From a virus, in IMG/VR virus record IMGVR_UViG_3300042898_001903, positions 1-38,270 of that record: a DNA stretch of 38,270 nt. The stretch is one strand, 5' to 3'. Positions 21,038-29,189 of the stretch are shown piece after piece (within the stretch, counting starts at the first letter, position 1; every line of letters starts with the position of its first letter). Both the position numbers and the translations under genes were made by a program. A model generated the notes under the pieces. The model saw only the letters and a program-made list of their open reading frames with translations, was not told where the DNA came from and did no database searches.

Positions 21038-23749
21038 ATGAGCAACGATAGAATTAAAGTTTTAGGTTATTCTCAAGCTATAAAATATACTGATGGAATT
21101 GAGTATAGAAACTTTACGCCAGATTTGGTTGGTGTTCAGTTGGCTAGTAATGGCGGTACTCCATTGTTTTCAATGGGTAATTTTGCAATCACTACTAACT
21201 TTGACCCTAAATTAGACAAGACATACAATACATCTAAGTTCTCCCAATTTTTAACGTTAAATACTTTAAATTTAACATTAGAAGAAGCCAAAATATTACT
21301 TAGTGATAATGCTGGTGTGTTTCTTAATTTAGATAAAAGTAACTTAAACTATTATGCTTTATTTGGTTCATTAAGTGAATATATAAGAGTAGCACTTGAA
21401 AATATTATTATAAACTGGCCAGCGTCTTTGTATGTTACACCTTTAGCAATTTCAAGTTCTGGTAACAATATTACTGGTTACACTGCTGAAGATTATGTTT
21501 ATGACAAAATATATGAAATTGCTAGTTTTAAGGTAAATACTACGTTCATTAACAATAATTTTCAAATTGTATATACATCAAATGGAAATATCTTAAACAC
21601 ATTTAATTCTACAAATAATTTAAGAAACTTTACTGTAAACTATCCTTCATATTCAATTTTATTAAATGGAGCTGAATATCCTATTTTAAACTATACTGCT
21701 TCAACATATGAAATAAATGATTATGCGTATTTTACAGTAAAGGGGAACCCATTTTCTGGTATAAGTAACTCAAATAATTACTACCACATTAAACCTAGTA
21801 AGATTAATGAAGATAAATTCTTTAATACCTTACCAGATTTAGAAGCTTTTTTATTAAACAGAAATGTTAGACCCGTATATACAGCTACTTTCAAATACCC
21901 TATAAAATCTGAACAAGGTGTAATTCTTTACACTTCTAAATCTTTGACTTGGCCAGTATCTGATGGTTATAATATTGATTTTGATACAACAAACTATACT
22001 GATTATGCATCAAGTTTATTGGAGATAGCAACATCAAATGACTTGGTTTCAAGTAATTTGATGAATAGGTTTTTGGTATCGGAATCAATTACTCAATTTG
22101 ATACAACACCTGTACATGTTTCTTCATTAGACCAAGACACTTCTGGTCAAAAAATGAATAAAACATTACAACTATATGGTGTTGAGTTTGATGAAATAAA
22201 TAAATTTATTACTGGAATTCAATTTGCTAATTCAGTAAGTTATGATAAACAAGATAACACACCAGATGTTTATTTAAAAGACATTGCAAGAGTTTTGGGT
22301 TGGGAATTGGTCTCATCAGTGTTAGAAAATAACCTGTTGGCTAACTATGTCACAACTAGCCCATCAACTTATTCTGGTCAATCTGTTGGTTTAACAGCTG
22401 CTGAAGCGGATACAGAACTTTGGAGAAGATTAATATTAAATTCCCCATGGTTATGGAAATCAAAAGGTGCTCGCAAATCAATTGAGTTCTTGTTTAAGTT
22501 TATTGGTGCACCAAAAGGTTTGATAAAATTCAATGAATACATATACAAAGCTGAGGCACCTATAAATGTTGATTTATTTAGAGAAGTATTAAGACTTAAT
22601 GGTTTAAATGATGATATTTCTAACTATCCTATAGATTCAGACGGATACCCAAGACCTTTTGCCGATACACCAGACATGTATTTCCAGAATGATGGTTTAT
22701 GGTATAGAGAAACAGGTGGTTCTGGTTCTACGATAGATATTTTAACGGGAAACAACCCACATGTTGGTCCATACGATGGTGGTTATAAATACTTCAATCA
22801 ATTTAGAAGTCTTATACCTAATTTTTCACCAGTTACAATTAGTTCTATGACAACAACAACTGATGTTGAAAATTTATATACAAATTACGATTCTGGTAGT
22901 TTTAATAATGGTGTTTCGACTGCAACTACAGTTGATACAACTTCTATTTCTACTGAAAACGGTATAAATATTACTGATTGTGTTGTGTATACTCCTTCTA
23001 TTCAATTGGACCCTAACCCAACACCAGTATTAAACGATTGTGGTTGTGAAACACCAACAAGTGATAATGTGTTAAGTCTTTGTATAGATAAAAAAACAAA
23101 AGTAGAACCACAAAATCCTTGTGGTGCTTCATTGGTTGATAACCCACAAAGTAATGTTGATTTAAGTCTTCTGGAATTCAATTTTTACCAATATAATCAA
23201 AATGGAACTATTTATCCTAGTCCATCTAATCCAATATTAAATACAACGTTTTATGCACCAAAGCAATGTTGTGTTTCTAAGAATGGAAAACCATTTTTGT
23301 ATGAAAAGATAATAAATGGTACTACAGTAAACGCTGGTTATGTATGTTGTGATAATAATAGTAAATGTGGTTGTATAGTTTCATGTAAATGGATGGTCGA
23401 TACAATACCAGTTTTACTACCACCAGTTACACCTACATATACTGGTCCACAAGCCTCTTATTTGCAATTTATAAAACCAAACGGGATTATGGCTGTAGTT
23501 ACGCCAGATGGTTCTAATTGTGTACCACAATTAACAACACCTGTCCCTAACGTTGTTGACCCTTATACTGGTGAAATGGGTATTGGTTGTCAATTAACGC
23601 CAGCTGGTATTAATGATTTATCTTTAGGTGCATCAAGTAGCATATATATTCACTATCGTAGTAAATCTACGGGGCTTATACCTTGCATAAATGGTGGAAC
23701 AATAACATCTTTAACAATAACATCTTTAACAATTGATAATCAATTATAA
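21038..23749 (+). CDS. Large tail protein with a cysteine-rich C-terminal region
   Basis: 903 residues. The N-terminal two thirds are a mixed beta/alpha structural region with no recognised family; a helical segment (about residues 460-500: TELWRRLILNSPWLWKSKGARK, key groups WRRLILNSPWLWKSKG and IEFLFKFIG) resembles tail proteins that contact other baseplate parts. The last ~260 residues are rich in Thr, Pro and Cys. A cluster (KQCCVSKNGKPF, then YVCCDNNSKCGCIVSC) is also seen, in weaker form, near the N-terminus of the next protein. The C-terminal end (GGTITSLTITSLTIDNQ) is encoded by an exact 15-base tandem duplication at 23698-23727. Cysteines suggest disulfides or metal sites in an extracellular protein, which is inference. 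Probably a tail fibre or large baseplate component. Confidence 0.68.
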   Translation: MSNDRIKVLGYSQAIKYTDGIEYRNFTPDLVGVQLASNGGTPLFSMGNFAITTNFDPKLDKTYNTSKFSQFLTLNTLNLTLEEAKILLSDNAGVFLNLDKSNLNYYALFGSLSEYIRVALENIIINWPASLYVTPLAISSSGNNITGYTAEDYVYDKIYEIASFKVNTTFINNNFQIVYTSNGNILNTFNSTNNLRNFTVNYPSYSILLNGAEYPILNYTASTYEINDYAYFTVKGNPFSGISNSNNYYHIKPSKINEDKFFNTLPDLEAFLLNRNVRPVYTATFKYPIKSEQGVILYTSKSLTWPVSDGYNIDFDTTNYTDYASSLLEIATSNDLVSSNLMNRFLVSESITQFDTTPVHVSSLDQDTSGQKMNKTLQLYGVEFDEINKFITGIQFANSVSYDKQDNTPDVYLKDIARVLGWELVSSVLENNLLANYVTTSPSTYSGQSVGLTAAEADTELWRRLILNSPWLWKSKGARKSIEFLFKFIGAPKGLIKFNEYIYKAEAPINVDLFREVLRLNGLNDDISNYPIDSDGYPRPFADTPDMYFQNDGLWYRETGGSGSTIDILTGNNPHVGPYDGGYKYFNQFRSLIPNFSPVTISSMTTTTDVENLYTNYDSGSFNNGVSTATTVDTTSISTENGINITDCVVYTPSIQLDPNPTPVLNDCGCETPTSDNVLSLCIDKKTKVEPQNPCGASLVDNPQSNVDLSLLEFNFYQYNQNGTIYPSPSNPILNTTFYAPKQCCVSKNGKPFLYEKIINGTTVNAGYVCCDNNSKCGCIVSCKWMVDTIPVLLPPVTPTYTGPQASYLQFIKPNGIMAVVTPDGSNCVPQLTTPVPNVVDPYTGEMGIGCQLTPAGINDLSLGASSSIYIHYRSKSTGLIPCINGGTITSLTITSLTIDNQL
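23698..23727 (+). repeat. 15-bp tandem duplication at the 3' end of the 903-residue gene
   Basis: Two exact copies of AACAATAACATCTTT, followed by a partial third (AACAAT). In frame this gives ITSLT twice, so copy-number change alters the protein by five residues without a frameshift. Confidence 0.85.
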
Positions 23750-23751
23750 AC

Positions 23752-23765
23752 AATATTTATAAATA
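23752..23765 (+). promoter_or_regulatory. Recurrent motif AATATTTATAAATA before the 809-residue gene
   Basis: The motif ends 2 bases before the ATG at 23768. It contains TATAAATA, the T4 late-promoter -10 sequence, but a transcript started from it at the T4 distance would begin inside the coding region, so it may instead mark translation initiation or a leaderless start. Confidence 0.4.
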
Positions 23766-23767
23766 AA

Positions 23768-26197
23768 ATGTCAGATATTAATTTTTTAGGATGTTTCCCA
23801 TCAAACAGAGTAGTTGTTGAAAATCTAGACGGTACTGTTTCAGTATTTGTTCCAAACTCAACTACTGGAATTCCAAGTCCTAGAACAATAAATCAATATT
23901 GTTGTTTAGCTTTGAATCCTAAGTATACATTTGATGTTGACGCACAACAATGTAGATGGGCAGAAAAACAAACTTGTGATATTCAAAATGTTTTCAAGGT
24001 TACTTTGAATCCTTTAGGTAATGATGGAAATATATTTGATGTTCCTAGTTTTTCTGGTAACTCATGTACATTAGATATTGATTTTGATTATTTGTTCAAA
24101 ATTGATTGTGCTACATTGGTTGATATAGCCACTGGTGCTGCAACGTCATATAATGAAGCAAATTTAGGTTTACAAAATCAAATAGTTGCTTTAGAAATTC
24201 AAATTGAACAACAATATGTTACTTGTGAAACTATTGCAAATGAAATAGCTTACAATCAAAGTTTATTAACTAATATATTTGATTCAACTACCATAAATCA
24301 AATTCAAGTTGTTATAGACACTTTGCTACTTTCACAACAACAATGTGAAACAACTTTACAAAGTTTAAATACAACATTAGCACAATTAAAGGCTAGTGCT
24401 TCTACTGAATCAGCATCTTGTTCAAAACCAATTGATTTTTTTGAATCATTGGATGTGTCAATGACATTGGATGTTGTTTCTGCATCTACCAATACTTTGG
24501 TTACGGTATATGAAAGCAATGATGTTCACCCTGTTATTGGTTCTGGTAAACTTTATTCATATTTGATAAACAATCAAAATAGTGGTTTTTATGTTTGCAA
24601 TGGAACCCCATGTACACCATTAAGTTTAAATTTAACTGGTATACCAGCTAAAAACAGCACTGGGTGTGAAATGGTAATGGAAGACCTAGTACAATCATTA
24701 TATTCTGAATCTGGATTAAGCGGAACCACTGATGATTGCACAGCTTTTAGTATAACGTTTTCAAATAGTTTATCCAATAATGCGTTTGCATCAAATTGGC
24801 TTCATTTCCATACATCAATAACTGACCCTAACATTATTAATCAAATAGCTAATCAAAAAATAAAAATTAGCTTAAAGATTAATCACACATGTTCAAATAT
24901 TTGTATATTATTGGACAATATTGAACTTAACAAAACATGTACTTCTGTAAAAGAAACAAACATATTTGTAACCAATGCTCCAGGTTTTGAGATTGAAAGA
25001 ATTCGTGACAATAAAAAATCATGGGTTAAAAATGATACTCTTACCAATAGAAACTTCAAAATAACAAACTATAATGGGTTGGATAGTATTCGTCAAACAA
25101 ATTATGATGTTGAAGATGAGCGTTTGATTCTTAACTCTAAAGAAATTGATTTGGATATTAGTTTGGCATCTGCTATTCAAACAGATGTATGGTGTTATAT
25201 TGTTGATAACCCATGTATATTGACTGGTATTACTACATGTAATCCATGTGGTGACTGTCTATATAAATCATTCCAAGACAACGAATGTTTTGAATTTATG
25301 GATAACGAACCTTATGTTTTTATGGATGGCACATACTCTGGTTCAGCATATACAAATAATTGTTGTGGTGATAATGGTTTAGATTTTAATTCCTTGTTGA
25401 CACAACCATTATCAGCAATCACAGTTGTTGAAGATTTTGAATATTTTTTAACATCAGAACTTATTGATGCTAAAAATAGACAAACAATTTCTGGTTATCC
25501 AACACTTAGAGCTTTATATGATAGATATCTAAATAGTTTAGATTTTTGTGGCACCAAAAGCTCAGCTTTTGATTACTTAACCATCGACCAATTTGCTAAT
25601 TTGGTTGGTGATTATTGGGTTGATATTATTGAACAAGTTATTCCATCGACAACAATATGGGGTAGCGTAAAAGTTTACTCAAATTCAATATTTGACCAAC
25701 AAAAATTCAAATATAAAGGTTATTCATCATTGTTATGTACAAATCCTTTCTATGGTGATAACGTATTGAGTCCAATAAACATATACCAAGGTCAATCAGA
25801 AAGTATTGAAGTAACTATGACAACTTTAAGTTTACCTACAACAGGTAAAACATGTGTGACCACATCACAACCTATTGTTTGTGATAAACTTTGGATTGCT
25901 CAAATGAACTCTGGTTCTGAATTTATTGGAACTGTTAGTGTCATGGGTTCAACAGTTTGTAGCAATTTAGATGGACCAGCTATCGGTGAATGCACATTAC
26001 AAGTTTCTGTTGACCTTGATGGTTTTGCTGCTGCTGCTAATTTGATAGGTGCTGCAACACCTGTAATTTTTGAATGGAGCAATGGTGCTACTACTCAATC
26101 AACAACATTTAGTGGTGATGGACAGTATTCAGTAACTGTAATAGATGCAAATTGTTGTTCTGTAACAACCGATTTTAACATAATAGTGCCAGTATAA
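23768..26197 (+). CDS. Large cysteine-rich tail protein with a coiled coil and a C-terminal SprB/PKD-like domain
   Basis: 809 residues with about 33 cysteines, many in CC or CxxC pairs (QYCCLAL; TTCNPCGDC; NNCCGDN; NCCSVTT). The first ~80 residues form a Cys module (INQYCC...QQCRW...QTC) like that at the C-terminus of the upstream protein. A predicted coiled coil lies at about 135-220 (NQIVALEIQIEQQ; LLSQQQCETTLQSLNTTLAQ), which could trimerise or dimerise the protein. A central beta region follows. The last ~70 residues (IFEWSNGATTQSTTFSGDGQ, then YSVTVIDANCC) match the W-S-(N/T)-G...Y-xVTVxD pattern of SprB/PKD-type repeats common in Bacteroidota surface proteins. No signal peptide. Likely a tail fibre or appendage; the exact role is unknown. 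Confidence 0.7.
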   Translation: MSDINFLGCFPSNRVVVENLDGTVSVFVPNSTTGIPSPRTINQYCCLALNPKYTFDVDAQQCRWAEKQTCDIQNVFKVTLNPLGNDGNIFDVPSFSGNSCTLDIDFDYLFKIDCATLVDIATGAATSYNEANLGLQNQIVALEIQIEQQYVTCETIANEIAYNQSLLTNIFDSTTINQIQVVIDTLLLSQQQCETTLQSLNTTLAQLKASASTESASCSKPIDFFESLDVSMTLDVVSASTNTLVTVYESNDVHPVIGSGKLYSYLINNQNSGFYVCNGTPCTPLSLNLTGIPAKNSTGCEMVMEDLVQSLYSESGLSGTTDDCTAFSITFSNSLSNNAFASNWLHFHTSITDPNIINQIANQKIKISLKINHTCSNICILLDNIELNKTCTSVKETNIFVTNAPGFEIERIRDNKKSWVKNDTLTNRNFKITNYNGLDSIRQTNYDVEDERLILNSKEIDLDISLASAIQTDVWCYIVDNPCILTGITTCNPCGDCLYKSFQDNECFEFMDNEPYVFMDGTYSGSAYTNNCCGDNGLDFNSLLTQPLSAITVVEDFEYFLTSELIDAKNRQTISGYPTLRALYDRYLNSLDFCGTKSSAFDYLTIDQFANLVGDYWVDIIEQVIPSTTIWGSVKVYSNSIFDQQKFKYKGYSSLLCTNPFYGDNVLSPINIYQGQSESIEVTMTTLSLPTTGKTCVTTSQPIVCDKLWIAQMNSGSEFIGTVSVMGSTVCSNLDGPAIGECTLQVSVDLDGFAAAANLIGAATPVIFEWSNGATTQSTTFSGDGQYSVTVIDANCCSVTTDFNIIVPV

Positions 26198-26221
26198 AAA
26201 AAATATTTTAATTCGATAATA

Positions 26222-26235
26222 GATATTTATAAATA
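26222..26235 (+). promoter_or_regulatory. Recurrent motif GATATTTATAAATA before the HAEG-repeat fibre gene
   Basis: Lies in the 50-base gap after the 809-residue gene, 12 bases upstream of the ATG at 26248. It shares GATATTTATAA exactly with two sites upstream of 29190 and contains TATAAATA. Confidence 0.5.
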
Positions 26236-26247
26236 AACAAAAAACAT

Positions 26248-27459
26248 ATGAAATTAACAGATAGAGTAGAATTTTCAGCGGCAAGTCTTACAGATTTAAT
26301 TCACGTTGTAATACCAACAGATACATCACAAGATGCTGCTGGTAGTTCATATAAAATGACACTACAAAGAGTTGTTGACCTAGTTCCAGATACTTATTGG
26401 ACTTCTGGTTCAACAGGAACTAGTTCAATAAGAGCCAATAATTCAACTGGTTTGGATGCAACTGGTAATTACGCAGTAGCAGAAGGTTTTGCTACAAAAG
26501 CAACTGGTTTTGGTAGTCATGCTGAAGGTTATCAAACAACAGCTAGTGGTACTAATAGTCATTCTGAAGGTAGTGGCACAATGGCAAATGGTCTTAATAG
26601 CCATGCTCAAAATATATTAACAATAGCAAGCGGTACAGGTTCAACAGCTAGTGGTATTTATACATTAGCGTCTGGTAATTATAGTCATGCCGAAGGCAGT
26701 GGCTCAACGGCTAGCGGTTTATATAGTCATGCACAAGGTTGGGGTGGGAAAGCATTGGGTAACGGTACTCATTCTGAGGGCAGCGGTTCAACAGCAACAG
26801 GAACTGGTTCACATGCTGAAGGACTTTCAACAACAGCCATTGGTACTTTAAGTCATGTTGAAGGTGAAGGAGCGATAGCTAGTGGTTATTGTAGTCATGC
26901 TGAGGGTTTTTATACAAATGCTGGTGGTGAATATAGTCATGCTGAAGGTCGTATAACAAAACCAACTGGTAATACTAGTCATGCTGAGGGTTATAATACA
27001 ACAGCAAGTGGTAATTATAGTCATGCTCAAGGTTGGGCAACAATAGCTAGTGGTCAATTTAGTCACGCTGAAGGTAGTGGTACAACAGCTAGTGGTACTA
27101 GTAGTCATGCTGAAGGTTCATTTACAACGGCTAGTGGTATTCATAGTCATGCTCAAAATATACGAACAATAGCAAGCGGTAGTGGTTCAACAGCTAGTGG
27201 TAGTGGTTCAACAGCATCTGGTCATTATAGTTTTGTTCATGGTACTGGTTCAACAGCGTCTGGTGATGCAACTATTGTTTTAGGTAATAAGATAACAGGT
27301 GCATTATCTAACACTGTCTATGTTTCACCAATGATTGTTGCTAATCTTACAGATACACAAATCACCGCTTTAATACCAGCCAATGGTATGATAGTATATG
27401 ATACAACAAATAATAAGTTTAAAGGTTATGAAAACGGTGTTTGGACTAATCTGATATAA
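26248..27459 (+). CDS. Tail fibre/adhesin with YadA-head-like HAEG repeats
   Basis: 403 residues. Residues 1-60 form an N-terminal attachment part (KLTDRVEFSAASLTDLIHV). From about residue 70 to 340 there are some 16 imperfect repeats of 13-16 residues of the form ASG-x-x-SHAEG-x-x-T (variants SHAQ, SHSEG, SHVEG, SFVHG), the pattern of YadA-head/trimeric autotransporter adhesin repeats, which stack as a trimeric left-handed beta roll. The C-terminal ~60 residues (ALSNTVYVSP...GMIVYDTTNNKFKGYENG) look like a fibre tip ending in a G-x-W-x-x-L motif common in phage tail fibre endings. The function is probably host receptor binding as a trimer. Repeats at the DNA level allow length change by recombination. 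There is no signal peptide, as expected for a phage particle protein. Confidence 0.85.
   Translation: MKLTDRVEFSAASLTDLIHVVIPTDTSQDAAGSSYKMTLQRVVDLVPDTYWTSGSTGTSSIRANNSTGLDATGNYAVAEGFATKATGFGSHAEGYQTTASGTNSHSEGSGTMANGLNSHAQNILTIASGTGSTASGIYTLASGNYSHAEGSGSTASGLYSHAQGWGGKALGNGTHSEGSGSTATGTGSHAEGLSTTAIGTLSHVEGEGAIASGYCSHAEGFYTNAGGEYSHAEGRITKPTGNTSHAEGYNTTASGNYSHAQGWATIASGQFSHAEGSGTTASGTSSHAEGSFTTASGIHSHAQNIRTIASGSGSTASGSGSTASGHYSFVHGTGSTASGDATIVLGNKITGALSNTVYVSPMIVANLTDTQITALIPANGMIVYDTTNNKFKGYENGVWTNLI
26515..27243 (+). repeat. Array of ~40-48 bp degenerate coding repeats (HAEG repeats)
   Basis: Repeats centred on the sequence AGTCATGCTGAAGG. Some units are nearly identical at the DNA level: the segments starting near 26615 and 27155 share AATATA..ACAATAGCAAGCGGTA then GGTTCAACAGCTAGTGGTA. 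Spacing between units is variable in multiples of 3. Confidence 0.85.
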
Positions 27460-27465
27460 TATAAT

Positions 27466-27708
27466 ATGCCACAATTAATAAAAAAAGTAGAAGCTGATTT
27501 AATCATTGATATAACAAATGAAGTTATATTAGTTAAATCAGTTATTGGAGAAATTCAGCAAGAAGACTACATTAATATGAGTGGGTTTATTGCTTTTTTG
27601 CAAGATTTTTCTAAAGTAGAAGAATTAACCACATTAACAACACCATATCCATATGGGTTAAAAAACAAATATAATTTACAAACCAAGACGTTAAATATAA
27701 ATTACTAA
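27466..27708 (+). CDS. Small protein of unknown function next to the fibre gene
   Basis: 80 residues, starting 6 bases after the HAEG fibre gene and overlapping the next gene by 1 base (TAATG). It is charged and helix/strand mixed (LIKKVEADLIIDITNEVILV; INMSGFIAFLQDFSKVEEL) with no signal peptide or membrane helix. Position next to a fibre gene suggests a fibre assembly chaperone or attachment protein by analogy with other phages. No sequence family is recognised, so this remains a guess from context. Confidence 0.65.
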   Translation: MPQLIKKVEADLIIDITNEVILVKSVIGEIQQEDYINMSGFIAFLQDFSKVEELTTLTTPYPYGLKNKYNLQTKTLNINY

Positions 27709-29129
27709 TGAGGTATCAAGAACCAATATACATACAAAACAACAACAGTGCTGTCAGAAACAAAGATATTTTTAATGTCAATATGAGTTCTGATATTTGT
27801 ATTTTTGGTGCTCCATTGTTTACTATGAGTGGTGCATCTAAGATAGATTGCACTGGTGCAACTGGCACTACGTATGTTATTTCTACAGCAACCACAATAC
27901 CTTTATCGTTTTACTTTACAGGAAACACTGAATCTTTCACGGCCAACAGTGCTACTTTTAAGTATGAAATTTACAAATACAATTCAAATGCAAACGTGTT
28001 TGCATTGCCACCTGTTTATCAATCTAGCGTATTTCAATATTCTGGGTTTAGTGGTACAAGCATACTAACAGAAAATGTACCTATTAATAAATTGGGTTTG
28101 GATGGTGAATATTTGATTAAAGGATATTATCAATTCAGTGCTTGCACCAATTATTTGGGTTTGTTGGGTAAAACAGTTGATACCATAACATATAGAAGTG
28201 GTAAAGAATACAGTTTATATGATGAAGAATTGGATTTTTATTTTATAGGTATAACTGAAGCTGATTCACCTAAATTGTTGAATAGTGGAAGCAATACACC
28301 GTTAGCCAGCAAGTTATTTCAACAAATTATTTTACCTACTAATAATCAAAAAAACTTTACAGTAAACTATGGTGTTGTTGGTGATATTATTTTTACTTTA
28401 AATGGATTGGTTTTGGCACCTAATTATGATTATACAATAAGCGGAAGTGTTGTCACATTGGTTGATTCAGCGGTAAATGGTGATATCGCCACCATAATAT
28501 ACACTACAAGTGGTGGAAACACGCTAGGTAGTGATAACATTTACATTGCTTCACCTATTACAAGTGGTGTGACAAACGGTCAAGGAACAAATCAAGCTTA
28601 TTACAACACAACTCAAGGAAAATATGAACTATATGCTTCAGTAGCCCCAGAATCTGGCGGTTCTGTTATTGTTATGATAAACGGAGCTACACTAGCCAAC
28701 GGTGTTGATTATTATCAATCAATTTCAAATACCAAAAGAATCATTTTACAAGGAGATTTGATGGTTGGAGATATGATAACATTGGTTTATTTCCCAGCTA
28801 TTTCGGTGGTAAATGGCCTTTTGACCAATAGTCCAGTGGTTTCTTGGTCGGTAACCCCACCACAACTTATAAATGGTACGTTTACACTAGAAGTTAGTAC
28901 AAATTCAAGTTTTACATCGTTATATAGTTCTAGTTCACAAGATTATGTAGTGGGTAAAACAGTTTATTATGATACATTTGTTGCCTCTGGTTCAGTGGGT
29001 ACTTATTTGTATTATAGAATTAAAAACGAAAAGAATTATGTAAATCTTTGTGGTGATATTATCACATCGACAGCGTATAGTGATACAATACCAACAATAA
29101 TACAAACCAATGCAATAAATTCATACTAA
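27708..29129 (+). CDS. Tail fibre/structural protein with Ig-like or bacteriocin-type beta domains
   Basis: 473 residues, starting in a TAATG overlap. The N-terminus (MRYQEPIYIQNNNSAVRNKD) is followed by beta-rich segments rich in Thr, Ser and Asn. In the second half, two similar stretches occur: KNFTVNYGVVGDIIFTLNGL followed by LAPNYDYTISGSVVTL, and SGGSVIVMINGATLANGVDYYQ followed by ISNTKRIILQGDLMVGDMIT. Both have the form 'strand, xNGxxLxxxxDYxxS, strand, GD', so they are probably tandem beta domains of the same type, seen in many phage tail fibres. The C-terminal part is Ser-rich (SSSSQDY). No signal peptide, so the protein is a particle component. Confidence 0.72.
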   Translation: MRYQEPIYIQNNNSAVRNKDIFNVNMSSDICIFGAPLFTMSGASKIDCTGATGTTYVISTATTIPLSFYFTGNTESFTANSATFKYEIYKYNSNANVFALPPVYQSSVFQYSGFSGTSILTENVPINKLGLDGEYLIKGYYQFSACTNYLGLLGKTVDTITYRSGKEYSLYDEELDFYFIGITEADSPKLLNSGSNTPLASKLFQQIILPTNNQKNFTVNYGVVGDIIFTLNGLVLAPNYDYTISGSVVTLVDSAVNGDIATIIYTTSGGNTLGSDNIYIASPITSGVTNGQGTNQAYYNTTQGKYELYASVAPESGGSVIVMINGATLANGVDYYQSISNTKRIILQGDLMVGDMITLVYFPAISVVNGLLTNSPVVSWSVTPPQLINGTFTLEVSTNSSFTSLYSSSSQDYVVGKTVYYDTFVASGSVGTYLYYRIKNEKNYVNLCGDIITSTAYSDTIPTIIQTNAINSY

Positions 29130-29144
29130 TATTATTGACTATTG

Positions 29145-29156
29145 GATATTTATAAC
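29145..29156 (+). promoter_or_regulatory. Recurrent motif GATATTTATAAC, first of two copies before 29190
   Basis: Lies 34 bases upstream of the start at 29190 and 31 bases before the second copy at 29176. Of the six sites this has the spacing most compatible with a promoter for the downstream gene. Confidence 0.5.
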
Positions 29157-29175
29157 TAAAATAAGGTAAAAACAA

Positions 29176-29187
29176 GATATTTATAAG
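29176..29187 (+). promoter_or_regulatory. Recurrent motif GATATTTATAAG, second copy before 29190
   Basis: Ends 2 bases before the ATG at 29190. Same core as the copy 31 bases upstream; the two lie on the same DNA face (three helical turns apart). Confidence 0.4.
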
Positions 29188-29189
29188 AT

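Noticed and set aside
26848-27108. An antisense gene rich in Thr, Ser and Cys opposite the HAEG repeats.
   Set aside because: It is a by-product of the repeat composition in the other strand. It has no start signals, and its repeats mirror the fibre gene.
26515-27243. A CRISPR array, because of regularly spaced repeats.
   Set aside because: Repeats are in frame, degenerate, not separated by unique spacers of constant length, and encode a fibre repeat pattern.
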